DNA of 64,000 nt from NCBI GenBank assembly GCA_037576215.1, contig JBANDB010000009.1, forward strand, positions 3,348,001 to 3,412,000. Reading direction: 5' to 3'. Within the stretch, counting starts at the first letter, position 1. Every line of letters starts with the position of its first letter. A program made the translations under genes and the position numbers. Origin of the DNA: Armillaria gallica. Taxonomy: Eukaryota > Basidiomycota > Agaricomycetes > Agaricales > Physalacriaceae. The notes beneath the pieces are model-generated. The model saw nothing but the letters and a program-made list of their open reading frames with translations, had not been told where the DNA came from and ran no database searches. Positions 1 to 10,984 of the stretch are shown here, in pieces.

Positions 1-1559
1 GAGAAGCAGTCTATGAATGGAGTCAGAGCGATATCGATGATTGAAAGAATGCTCACAGTATCTCTTCCGGCAACTAGAATATTGACAAGCTCGTCTTGGA
101 TCACTTTCGCATCTGATAGAATCATAAGCGAGGCACCACCTCATTGGATGAGATTTACCATCGGTACTCTTTACAAGGAGGTCAAGTAAAGACATATTTT
201 CTTCATCGCCCTCAGTTTTGATGCCTTTCGATTTCTTATCCAGCGCTTCAGTCAAGATTGGCTGAATAAAGCGATCGACTGCCTCTCGATGAGGTTGAAC
301 ATTGTCTTTCCAGAGTTCAAGGAGAGGCCATGTACCGCCGCCCTGTACGCGACCGGCGATAAGTTCCAGTCCGCGTGAGAAGGCCCTGATGAAGAGATTA
401 GACGGATGGTTCACGAAATTGGGATGGTTAGCCAAAGGGGATTCGGCTGGGTAGGGTAGACCTGCGGCGATTGACTCGACGTCCTTCCCAAAGAGAAACT
501 CCGTTGCCGAATCGAAGGTGAAACGAGCGACGACATCCTGGGATGATGAGATTGTGAGGGACTGATGAAATTTCATTACTTGGAAAACAAACCTGGAAAT
601 CGATCGGGAAGCCTTCTCCTAGCCTGGCTTTAATTAAAGAGATAGTGCTGACAGCGTGTCTCTCAAATTTATCAAAATCAGCGATTCTGTCCTTATTGAA
701 GAAAGGTCGAGACATGTTCCGATGAAATCTTGATCATGTAGCGTCAGTAAAGACACTAAGAATGTGATGTGGGCAGGCGCACTTCCACATGTCACCTGTA
801 GAAACTGTTAGCACGGGTTCCGGAGCACAGCGAAGGGGTTTATTACCGTCGGAGTTAAAGACGCCAGCTCCTAGGAGAGATCCAAAAGCCGCGATAGTGA
901 TTGGGCCTTCATTAACATCTTCAATGATCGTATACTGGAATCACATAATGTAATCTAACCTTTCTCAAAATCCTGAAATTGGGTAGCCAGGAGAGCCTGA
1001 AATAGCAGATTGGGTCAGCCACGGCAGAAATACTGCATCGATGACTCACCTTGACGTGTTCCGGTTCCATGGTCACGACCTTCAGACCGAGTTCCCTTCA
1101 GCGGTAGCGCAGCCTGTTGGAAGGTCTACTCACCTGACGTTCGGAATAGAGATTGAGAGTGAACGTGTAACCATATTCGTTGCTCCAGTTGTGAAAACTC
1201 TCCCCTAGAATAGGTTGTTAATACTTTGGATAGACAAACGACTACAACGAACCAGGGTATCCGTTCTTGAAGTTATACCGGATGCTTCGCACAATGGAAA
1301 AACAGCCCTCTTGGATAGTCGGGATCATGATGGCACCCTTCGCGGCTGCGTCCCTTCTGGTCTTAAAGGTAGCGAAGGAGCCCCAACAAAAGTAGACGAT
1401 GGGTGGAGTTATCACAGCAGCTACAAGTCGGACCCATGGTGTAATGCTTATATCCGCACGGTGTTGAATACTGTCAAAGGCCCAGTACACGAGGACACCG
1501 AGGTAAAGGAGAGGTAAAGAGGATCGAGTCAAGTATGCGATTCCAGGAGAAACTGCCAT
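1..1559 (-). CDS. Cytochrome P450, CYP63-like, N-terminal half (cut by window edge)
   Basis: This is the 5' half of a microsomal P450 monooxygenase. The N-terminus starts MAVSPGIAYL and has two hydrophobic segments (about residues 10-30 and 40-65), as in CYP63/CYP52-type membrane-anchored enzymes that oxidise alkanes or fatty acids. Further on, the C-helix region reads PFFNKDRIADFDKFERHA, and the I-helix motif AGRDT lies near position 65, just before a GTGAGC donor. The ExxR and haem-cysteine regions lie beyond the left edge. At least five short introns separate the exons; for example, one after DFQ is followed by DVVARFTFDSATEFLFGKD. An in-frame ATG seven codons upstream (1578-1580) is possible, but MAVSPG matches the usual family start. 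The gene is divergent from the zinc-finger gene at 2151. Family call is firm; subfamily and substrate are inference. Confidence 0.85.
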
Positions 1560-2150
1560 TGTCGACACTAGTAGTTTCACAAGTCAAGAGAGTCGAAGGT
1601 GTACTTCTTTATATACCAAAAGGAAGGAAGGCCGTAAAAAATGGATTCCACGCTAAGTCAGCAGAATTGTGCAAGTTCGAAGACTCCGTGGAGGCTCAAA
1701 AATTTCGGCGCTATCTTCAACTCGGGCAAGCCTCGGGCAACTTAGTGAGCTCAATCGGAGTCTGTAGATATTAACTCAATCGAACTCATGTGTCCAAGGC
1801 TCGGCCATAGGCTCGGGTAGCAAGTACTGAATGATATTGTCTTTCATGTCCAAAGATACAGTCGACCCAGTGATAGCCTATAGATGCCTAGATTGACGTG
1901 TGAGAAACACAGGAAGACGAGAAATAGATTCATCGAGTCTGGCCAAGAAGATCCCAGGAATTCGATTTCGCGGAAAATCTCTAGAGAAGGCTCAAAATAA
2001 GCGCTTGCATGTTGTCGAACTTAGACTTGAGCTTGAAACCTCGCGAAGTCGAACTTTGAGCGATGCACGTGACGCATCCCGATTTCATGCGAGATGACAA
2101 CACAACCAAACAAAGACGACTTGTTTCCAAACGACCATCATCCAGCAGTC
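1560..2150. other. Intergenic region between divergent P450 and zinc-finger genes
   Basis: About 590 bp with no supported gene. It must hold the promoters of both divergent genes. Open frames here are short and match no family I recognise. Confidence 0.5.
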
Positions 2151-3574
2151 ATGACATCCGAAGCGCAGATGAAAAGTGAAATAGCGAGGCTTACCGGTAA
2201 AGTGTAATTTTTACTATTATGTCCAAGAGCTTAATTTCTTCGTTAGCGACCATCAATTCTCACAAGGCGGCATCTTCAGACTCATCAGGATATCAAAGGA
2301 GCAATACCTATGTGAACCCCAATTACAAACCAGCTTACAAGGCATGGAATACCTACACTCGCCCAGCAACACTACCGCCTTCTAGCAGACCGTCATCGGT
2401 GCATCAAGTAAAGGAAGTTGTTCTTAATGGCGTCGCTTTCCAGTCATCGTCGCGATCACTTGTTCGCAAAGATCGTGAGCTGCTTTTCCTCTTTACCTCC
2501 TTTTTGGCGGTATTCAACGTTTTTCTCGTAGTTCCGAAGCCATCGGTGCAGAAATCGCCGGCATCTACAGCTATGCAACCATCCCAGCCATTCTCAAGAA
2601 AGTCTGGTCACCTTATTGCCAACAATCGCTCATACAAGCCAAAGTCTACCCGCGGCCGACGAGGTGCCCCCGCCAACCGGAATATGACCCTGACCAACGG
2701 CCGAAGGCCTTACCAGTCCGTCCAGCCGCAGGACTCCCGCCCATGTTCAATCTGATTTATTTTCCTAGGACTCGGAAACCCACTCAGAAACGCATGAAGT
2801 ATATTGACAAGCCATGTCCTCGGTTCTCTACTACAGGTGTGTGGCCGCTCATTCTCACGACCACTCATCGAAGGTGCAATCACTTCGGTTCATGTTCATC
2901 ACGATTTTCTCCTATACAGGTGTCTGCAGCCGCGGTCTAACGTGCTTGTATAATCACGACCCCATCAAAGTGGCTATCTGCTGGAACTTTTTGCAAGGCA
3001 ACTGTTCCAATAATGCTTGCCTATTATCCCATGAACCGACACCTGAACGCACACCTCTATGTCTTCACTTCGCCAACAAGGGCCGCTGCAATCGCGAGAA
3101 CTGTCCTTTTCCGCATGTCAATGTGGGCGCTCGTCAAGGCGTATGTCGCGACTTTGCTGTCCTCGGATACTGTGAAAAAGGACTGGATTGCGACAAACAG
3201 CACGTCAGGGAATGCCCTGATTTTGCCGAGAAGAGTACTTGTACAACTAAGGGGTGCAAGCTTCCTCATGTTATCAGGGCTAACCGCAACAAAAAACCTG
3301 TAGCAAGTTCAACAGGTGATCCGGCAAGCTTAATCTACAGTAATCCTACTCCCACGACAACCCTCGGATCTGGGTCTAATGGTAATTCCCTTGAGAAAAA
3401 CTCGTCTGCTGATGGCCAGCTTGGCGATGAGTATGTATCACTGACTTTCATCGAAAGTGACGAAGATGACAGCGATGAAGAGGAGGAAGAAGAGGAGGAG
3501 GGGATGAAGTGGAGGATGAAGCCGATGTCAACGAACAGAACGTTTCTGATTCTGAAATACATCAATCAGAGTAG
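2151..3574 (+). CDS. ZC3H3: CCCH zinc-finger protein of the ZC3H3 (Smicl) family
   Basis: Nuclear RNA-binding protein; in animals ZC3H3 links polyadenylation to mRNA export. Splicing of five exons (2151-2196, 2247-2474, 2532-2715, 2769-2836, 2920-3574) gives about 393 residues. The start is fixed by the first junction, which yields EIARLTATINSHK, typical of the family N-terminus. Five tandem CCCH fingers occupy roughly residues 165-290, for example CWNFLQGNCSNNACLLSH, CLHFANKGRCNRENCPFPH and CRDFAVLGYCEKGLDC. After the fingers comes DEYVSLTF and an acidic tail. At about 3501-3504 the acidic frame breaks, and DEVEDEADVNEQ continues in the frame one base over, ending at the TAG at 3572. I take that stop as the true end, with one base missing in a G run. 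The next gene starts 144 bp downstream on the same strand. Confidence 0.85.
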
Positions 3575-3718
3575 TTTTGCTTGTATTCTATCAGATTCTT
3601 TCAATATGTATACCTTTGAATTCGTGAAATCGAGACTTAAACGGGTTGACTTGCAACCACCACTTTCCGCCAAGTCAAATCACCTTTTGATGTTTTCTTG
3701 ATGCGATAATGACCAGAA

Positions 3719-6700
3719 ATGTCAACCCTACTACCCTTTCACACCAAGATTATCCAAGAAATCCATGACCCGTCTACCTCAGAACTAGTTGTTCTTGCTC
3801 GCGGCTTGGGATTACGGCGAATAATATGTACTCTTTTGAAAATATACGATTCGCCACAGAACCTCATTCTACTCGTGAATGCCACACCAGAGGAAGAAAC
3901 AGAAATTGGAGAAGAGCTGGGCATCATGGGCTGTAGGAAGCCGGGATTGCGAGTCGTTGATTATGAGACTGGGACGAGCAAGGACAGGTGCGTCGCCTCT
4001 TTCCTCTGTCCTCGCCGCCGTCTTTCTCATCCTTACCTAGGCAGAACCTGTACAAGAACGGCGGCCTTATATCGGTCACATCTCGCATCCTTGTAGTCGA
4101 CATGCTACAGAATGACATTCCCATTGACCTCGTAACGGGCATCCTAGTCCTTCACGCAGAAAAGTCCGTCCTGTTCTCTATACTTTGCTGCTCATCTTTA
4201 CACTTTTCAGAGTGTCTCCTTTACATCTGGTTTCATTCATCACGAGATTGTATCGAGAGAAGAATGACAATGGATTCCTCAAGGCCTTCACCGACCAGCC
4301 GGAACATATCACTAGCGGTCTGTCGCCTCTGAAGAATGTGATGAAGGAACTGAGATTGAGGAAGGTTCACATATGGCCGAGGTAAAAGCACGGTTCTTGT
4401 CCCAATACTTCACTCATCGTCGTACAGGTTTCATCAAGACATAAAAACGGTTCTGGAAAGAAAACGTGCAGACGTCGTCGAGCTATCCCAACATCTGACT
4501 ACTTCAATGGAAGAGATTCATAGCGCCATTTTACAGTGTATGAATACGACTTTGGCTGAACTTCGGCGGTCGCGCACAGAGGCAAGTAGCTATGTCTATC
4601 TTGATTCTTGTTAGATTTGACGCATGGTATAGCTTGATCTCGACATGTTGGCCCTTCCAGCGGCCTATTTCTCTTCCTTTGACCACATTGTCCGCAAACA
4701 GCTCGACCCAGTGTGGAACAAGGTCGGGTCCAGCACGAAAGCACTTGTGCGAGACTTGGGTGTTCTCCGAAGACTCGTAGGGTACCTGCTCACTTACGAT
4801 CCACTTCAGTTTCACTCCTTCTGTGAAACGCTCATCGCTTCCAATGGCACCTCCGCTAGCGGCGGAACAAAAAGCCAATGGATGCTCACTGACGCTGCCA
4901 ACATTATATTTTCGGTAGCAAAGCGGCGCTGTTTCACACCGAGTGTCGCTTCAGCTCCTCAGTTGGATGATGACGATGATGCCTGGCAAGTCTTAGATGA
5001 AATACAGGGTGAGAGACCCGCTACCAATGGTGACCGTCCAAGATGGATTCCACGTGGAATGGATCCTGTGCTCGAAGAGCTCCCAAGTGGAGCCTGCTCG
5101 CGGAGGTGTTGGAGGAGATCGAAGGAGAAATTGTCAAGATCGAAGGTAATCGTGCATTTAACAGCGCCCCTGGGACGAATACGACGTTGGTTATGTGTTC
5201 GTCGACGACTACCTGCAATCTTCTGAGCCAGTTTATGAACTCCTTGGACCAAACGCGTCCAAAGGGAGAATGGGGTAGAAAGTTGATGATGAAGAAACTG
5301 AGGACGTGGTTGTTCTGGAGAAGCCGTGCTGCAAAAGATGGGAGAACCCCAGCTCCGAGTACGAACCAGAGACAAGGAGGTGATATGGATGATGTATTAG
5401 ACGAAGCGCTGAAGAAGAAGGACAGAGACAAGGCTGACAGGAAAGCCAGTAGGCGCAGGATTAGAGGTGGTGCACCTGGTGCTGCTGTTTCTGGGAGACA
5501 ACCTAGCGAGGTACCGGAAGCTATTACCGAAGATCTGTGAGCAACTTCCGCTCCTTCTCTTGTTCCTGTCGCTTGATGTTCTTTGTCCAGCTGGAACTAT
5601 GGCGAACTCAACCTTCTTGCCGATGAAGACATCATGAATCTCGCCGACATCACTTCATTGAATCATGATCCCGAATTTGACAAACACTATGGTCTACTAC
5701 CGCCGCCCCAGACTGTCGTGAATCGACCGTACTCCGATGACACGGACGACAGGATGTTGGACGAGATCAAGCCTCGATTTATCGTCATGTTCGAGCCTTG
5801 CATGGAGTTCATTCGGAGGGTAGAGGTAAGATTGCCTTCTTATTCAATGTTCCTATTTGAGTAGTGACGTTTCGTGGTACCTTAGGTGTACAAGTGTTCG
5901 AATCCTGGTCTATCGGTACGTGTGTACCATATGGTGTATGCCGACTCGTGTGAAGAGCACAAGTACCTGGCGGGTATCCGCCGGGAGAAAGAGAGCTTTG
6001 AGCGGCTGATCAGGGAGCGAGGGGTACGGCTGTTACTCTTCGCCGTAAAGTGCTGCTAATGTATGTTTTTTTTCAGTCCATGTTGTTGCCGATATTGGAA
6101 GACCCCAAGAGGACGTCATCTAGTGACGAGATAATCAAGACAATTAGTACCAGAGTGGCAGGTGGCAGGAGAGAACTGAATAAGGACCCTTCTAGGGTAT
6201 GTATGTCCTCCTATGACAGTTGTGACTCTGTCTTAGTGCTTTCAGGTCATTGTCGACATGAGAGAGTTCCGGTCTACGTTGCCCTCGTTGTTACATGCTG
6301 CGAATCTGCTTGTTATCCCCGCGACCTTGACTGTCGGTGATTATATCTTGACGCCGGAGATCTGCGTAGAAAGGAAGAGTTTGGCGGACCTTGTGTCTTC
6401 TTTCAACAGTGGGCGTTTGTAAGTCCTACTAAATGCCCTTGTCGAGGCTAATACTTGCGTCATAGGTACACGCAATGTGAACTGATGTCTGTTCATTACA
6501 AGAACCCGGTCTTACTCATCGAATTTGAGGAAGATAAGGCCTTTTCACTCGAGGTCAGTTCTAACGGGTCTCCGTGAACCCGCCGACCATAGGCTTATCG
6601 TTAGCCACAGATTGTATCAGACATAAAGTCTTACGCTAAAACCAATAATCGATTTTCCTCAAAGAAGAAGGCGACAGGGATCCCCGCAGAGCACGACTAT

Positions 6701-7078
6701 GGATCTCCATCGATTCAATCAAAAATCGTGCTTCTCACTCTCACTTTCCCTCGTGTTCGCATAATATGGTCTTCAAGTCCATATGCTACCGCTGAGATAT
6801 ATAAAGACCTCAAGATGGACCGTGCAGAGCCTGATCCAGCGAAGGCAATTGCAATCGGTGCTGAAGAAGATCCTGATGCCGGCGCCGGTATCAATGCGGC
6901 TGCTGAAGAGCTACTAAGGTCACTCCCAGGTATAACGGCGAAGAACGTGAAGTATGTGATGAGCAAAGTGAGGAATGTGAGAGAGCTGTGCGAGATGGAT
7001 CTGAAGCAAGTGCAGGATATCCTGGGGGTGGCGCCAGGGAAGGCGTGCTATCAATTTATACATAGAGGTGAACGTTGA
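3719..7078 (+). CDS. RAD1: XPF/RAD1 structure-specific DNA repair endonuclease
   Basis: Catalytic subunit of the XPF-ERCC1 (Rad1-Rad10) nuclease, which makes the 5' incision in nucleotide excision repair and processes crosslinks. Eleven exons give 947 residues (human XPF has 916). N-terminal two thirds: inactivated SF2 helicase-like domain ([30 protein letters not shown]). Nuclease domain around residues 680-820 with [17 protein letters not shown] and the catalytic VERKSLAD (ERKxxxD). C-terminal helix-hairpin-helix pair [13 protein letters not shown]. Intron 4582-4632 is GC-AG. At about 5082-5085 the frame needs one extra base to join LEELP to [15 protein letters not shown]; with it the total is an exact multiple of three. 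All catalytic residues are present, so the break is more likely a sequence error than inactivation. Confidence 0.93.
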
Positions 7079-7466
7079 AGCAGAAGCCAAATCTCCGCAG
7101 TCAGCTGAGCTTGGAATGGCCGCCGCTCAGGGCTAGAGCAGGATATTTCTCAAGAAATGGTGTCCTACCGACGCCAAAAAACAGTCCGTAATAGTGATAC
7201 TCGAGTAGCTATATTTTAGGATCATAGGGGGTAGCGACTGTCGCTGTAAATATGTAGAGAAGGTGTGAGGTATGTGGGGAACCAGCATCATTGATCCGGG
7301 GAACAAGCAGACGTGGGATCAAATGATATCAGCGAATTCCCCTTGATTGATTCTCGCATAAAGCAGCCATGTCTCCTTTGCCTCTGCCTTTGCCGCCTCT
7401 ATTCTTTCTTTACCCCCGTCATCACCATTACTGCTGGCACCCCCACTGATCCAACGTTCTCTTTCC
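7079..7466 (+). other. Intergenic region upstream of KHA1
   Basis: 388 bp between tandem genes; holds the XPF 3' end and the KHA1 promoter. I see no gene here. Confidence 0.4.
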
Positions 7467-10400
7467 ATGCCAGAGTTCTCCAGCACTGTCGTCAGTCTTT
7501 TCAGTAAACGCACCGCTCCGGATCAGGTCAGGAAATACTACACTTGCCTTGCCTGGACCTTTCTGAATGTCGACTTATGTAGGGGGGTCTGTTGAGCGGA
7601 AAGGATCCTACAGAGATCAATACGAATGATCCTATTCGACTATGGATCATACAAGTTGGTGAACGCGATCGTTGTCCGTGTGCTTGCAATTCACTGATAT
7701 ACTGTTTGTAGGCGTCATTGTCGCGACAGCAAGTTTGTTAAGCCTTGGACTGCGCAAGATGCGCCAGCCAAAGGTTATTGCAGAGGTTTTGGGCGGTATT
7801 ATCCTCGGTATGTTGCTCGTTGGCTTTTTCTTTCACTTGGCTCATTCATTTCAAGGTCCCACTGCATTTGGTACGTTAGCCGTACGCAAACCTTTCCCGT
7901 CTCTAATACTTTATAGGTCGCATACCTGGATTCACAGAGCACATATTTCCTCCGGACTCGCGACCTTATCTATCTCTAGTAGCTAACATTGGTCTATGCC
8001 TTTTCCTATTCCTCGTTGGTCTCGAAATTGACGCCGGAGTTATCGTACGCAATGCTCGGCTCTCCGCTTCCATCGGTCTGGCAGGCATGGTTCTCCCCTT
8101 CGGTCTGGGGGCCGCTTTGTCATATCCTGTATACAATCAGTTCATCCCCGAAGATGTCGCGTTCACACATTTTATGCTCTTTGCTGGTGTCGCGTTTTCC
8201 ATTACTGCCTTCCCGGTTCTTTGTCGCATTCTTACCGAACTCAAACTCCTCGACACGACAGTCGGCATTGTCGTTCTTTCGGCTGGTGTGGCGAATGACA
8301 TCGGTGAGAAAATACATGTCTGAAGTTGTCTTGAAGGCATTCTGATATTTGATAGTGGGATGGACGCTTCTGGCCCTTTCAGTAGCATTGGTCAACGCGG
8401 GATCAGGTCTTACGGCTCTTTGGGTATTGATGATCTGCGTGGGGTGGACTCTTTTCATGTTGCTCGGCGTTAAAAGGGCTATGGCATGGCTAGCTCGGAA
8501 AACTGGATCAATTGAAAATGGGCCAACTATGTTCTTCATGACTGTGACGATTTTGCTGGTATTCGGATCGGCTTTCTTCACGGACGTCATTGGTGTTCAT
8601 GCTATCTTTGGTATGTTATATCCTATTCGACTCATTCTCAGAGTTACCTAAATCCTAATTCTAACGTAACTTCGACGCAGGTGCCTTCCTTGCAGGAATC
8701 GTCGTTCCTCGGGAAGGTAATTTGGCCATTCACTTGACTGAAAAGTTGGAAGACATGGTCTCGATCATCTTCCTGCCGCTTGTACGTCTCTTACGCCTTA
8801 TATTGTAGTTCACTCTCATGACACCCCGCAGTACTTCACTCTGTCGGGTCTATCGACTGATTTGGGTCTCCTAAATAATGGTGCGTCACGGGTGTAGAAT
8901 CAACGAAGACATCCTCTCACGCATCAGATCTAGGAATAACATGGGCCTATACGGTGGGTATTATTGCATTGGCCTTTATTGGTAAGTTCTGTGGCTGCTC
9001 ACTCGCCGCAAGGTATGCGGCTGGATTTAGCTGGCGAGAATCTGGCGCGATTGGATCATTGATGAGCTGCAAAGGGTAAGTGTATATCGTATAGCGTTGC
9101 TCCGAGTTTCAAGACAATTTCAGGCTTGTGGAACTTATCGTACTCAACGTCGGATTGTCCGCAGGCATCCTGACACCCCGGTTTTTTCCATGTTCGTTCT
9201 AGAGGCTTTGCTCCTCACATTTGCCACCACACCCCTTGTCACCTTCTTCTACCCCCAGGAATGTCGCGTCCGTGTGGCTACAACAGGAGCCAACTTTAAC
9301 AACGTTCCTGATGGAAACGAAGAAGGGGGGTCTTCCAGACGGGCTTCAAGGGAGAGCGGCGCCGGTTTGTCAAAGACTCGGTTCACGGTCGTCCTCGACA
9401 AACTCGAGCACATCCCAGGAATGATGGTCATGGCGCAGTTGATCCAGCCATCTATTCCTACCATCTCCCTCTGGATGGCAATGTGTCAGGATCTAAAAAG
9501 AGCTTGATGAAGCTGAAGAGCGCAGTACCTTCCATCGAAGCGCTCCGGCTCATCGAACTCTCGGATCGTACCTCAGCGGTCATGAAGTCTTCGGCGGCCG
9601 AGTCGATACTGCTCAGCGATCCCCTTCTGTCCATTTTCAAGATGTTCGGTCAACTTAACGATATAGTCATTAACACCGCATTGTCCATCGTTCCACTTGA
9701 CGACCTCTCGCACGCCGTTGCGGACAATGCACGCGATAGTGGCTCCGAAATGATCATGCTTCCTTGGCTTCCCCCTTCTACCTCCAACGAAAAAGATCTA
9801 CTTGAAGGCACGACTGCTCCACCCAAGGGCCCTCCGAGCAATCCACTCGAAGCCCTCTTCAGAACAAACGCACCCACAGATAAATCCGCAGCAATGCATT
9901 CGCAATTTGTTAGAGGAGTGTTCGCTCATAGTAAAACGGACGTCACGCTCTTCGTGGATCAAAGCACTCCAGCAATGCCGATTGGAAGTTCCCATCATAT
10001 ATTCCTTCCCTTCTTCGGCGGCCCTGATGATCGTCTGGCATTGGACTTTGTTGCTCAGCTTTGCGAGAATCCAAAGACCACTGCAACTATTGTCCGCGTA
10101 ACAAGACGAGACGTAGAGGCTCCTGTAGCCTCTGTCAAGGCAGCTCATCTCAGCGCCGAAAAGGGAGCAGTTGAGCGCGATGAGCTTACTATTGCATCAG
10201 TAAGGATTTTTGTCTTTGATCAACTGTTAACAAGATACCAATCCTTCTCAGGTTGCAAATACCTTCCCAGATACCGTTTATGGACATGCGACAACAGAAA
10301 CCCGAATGCAGTCCGAAACTGCAGACAACATCATATGGGCCCGCTATACATCGCCCACGCACACGTCAGTCTACCCATCCCAGGAAGCACTCAAGCAAAT

Positions 10401-10683
10401 GGAATTCCGAGAGTTATCTTCGCCTATACCCTTGCACACTGTCATAGCAGTTGCAAATGAAAAGACTGAGTCGTTGAAGGGTAAACGCATGCTAGTCCTG
10501 GTCGGTCGCTCTCGGCGACTGGCGGTGGAAACCCACTCTAGAGAGATGGATGACCTGATGGAAGAGTATGGCCATGTTGGGTCGGAGGTGAAGAAGACGA
10601 TCGGGGATGTAGCGACTTCGTTCGTCCTGTCGAGATGTGGTTCGGGTGTGATTGTGGTCCAGGCTGCGACAAATGAGGACTGA
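7467..10683 (+). CDS. KHA1: K+/H+ antiporter, KHA1 type (CPA2 family)
   Basis: Endomembrane monovalent-cation/proton antiporter. Eleven exons give 896 residues. The start ATG at 7467 is supported because intron 1 (7527-7582) leads into GGLLSGKDPTEINTNDPIRL, the usual family N-terminus. About a dozen hydrophobic segments fill residues 40-430, with MRQPKVIAEVLGGIILGPTA, GLEIDAGVI and the conserved VLSAGVANDI region. The cytoplasmic tail carries LRLIELSDRTSAVMKSS and a second half ending VIVVQAATNED. Exon 4 (7856-7870) is only 15 nt. Two frame breaks, near 9176-9187 (TPR to VFSMF) and near 9465-9475 (before DGNVSGSKK), each need one extra base; with both the length is an exact multiple of three. 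It ends 301 bp from the convergent agmatinase gene. Confidence 0.92.
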
Positions 10684-10984
10684 TTCAATAATATGACATT
10701 CATGATAAATCTACGAAATTGATGACCGTGGTATGTACGTATACGTATACTTATTGTAGTTTTAATTATGCCGTCTAAAATGTCCTGCTTTGTTTTGCTT
10801 AGGTAGAGAACAAAGTCTTGATACATGACCCAGTGCAAACACCTCCGGACTCAAAATTGAAAGGAAACAAGTAGATTCAATTTCGGGTACGTACGAACAC
10901 AATGGGAGAGATCATTCGAACAACGGGGAAAGAAAAGACGAGCATATATGTGGCAGCGTCTCATTTCAGAGTACACTACGGCCC
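10684..10984. other. Intergenic region between convergent KHA1 and agmatinase genes
   Basis: 301 bp containing only the two 3' ends. I see no gene. Confidence 0.4.

Noticed and set aside
3431..3480. 50-nt intron (GTATGT...AG, with CTGAC) in the ZC3H3 gene that would also repair the frame
   Set aside because: It would remove YVSLTF, which appears conserved at the end of the family, and turn the acidic run into Gly/Arg; a missing base is simpler.
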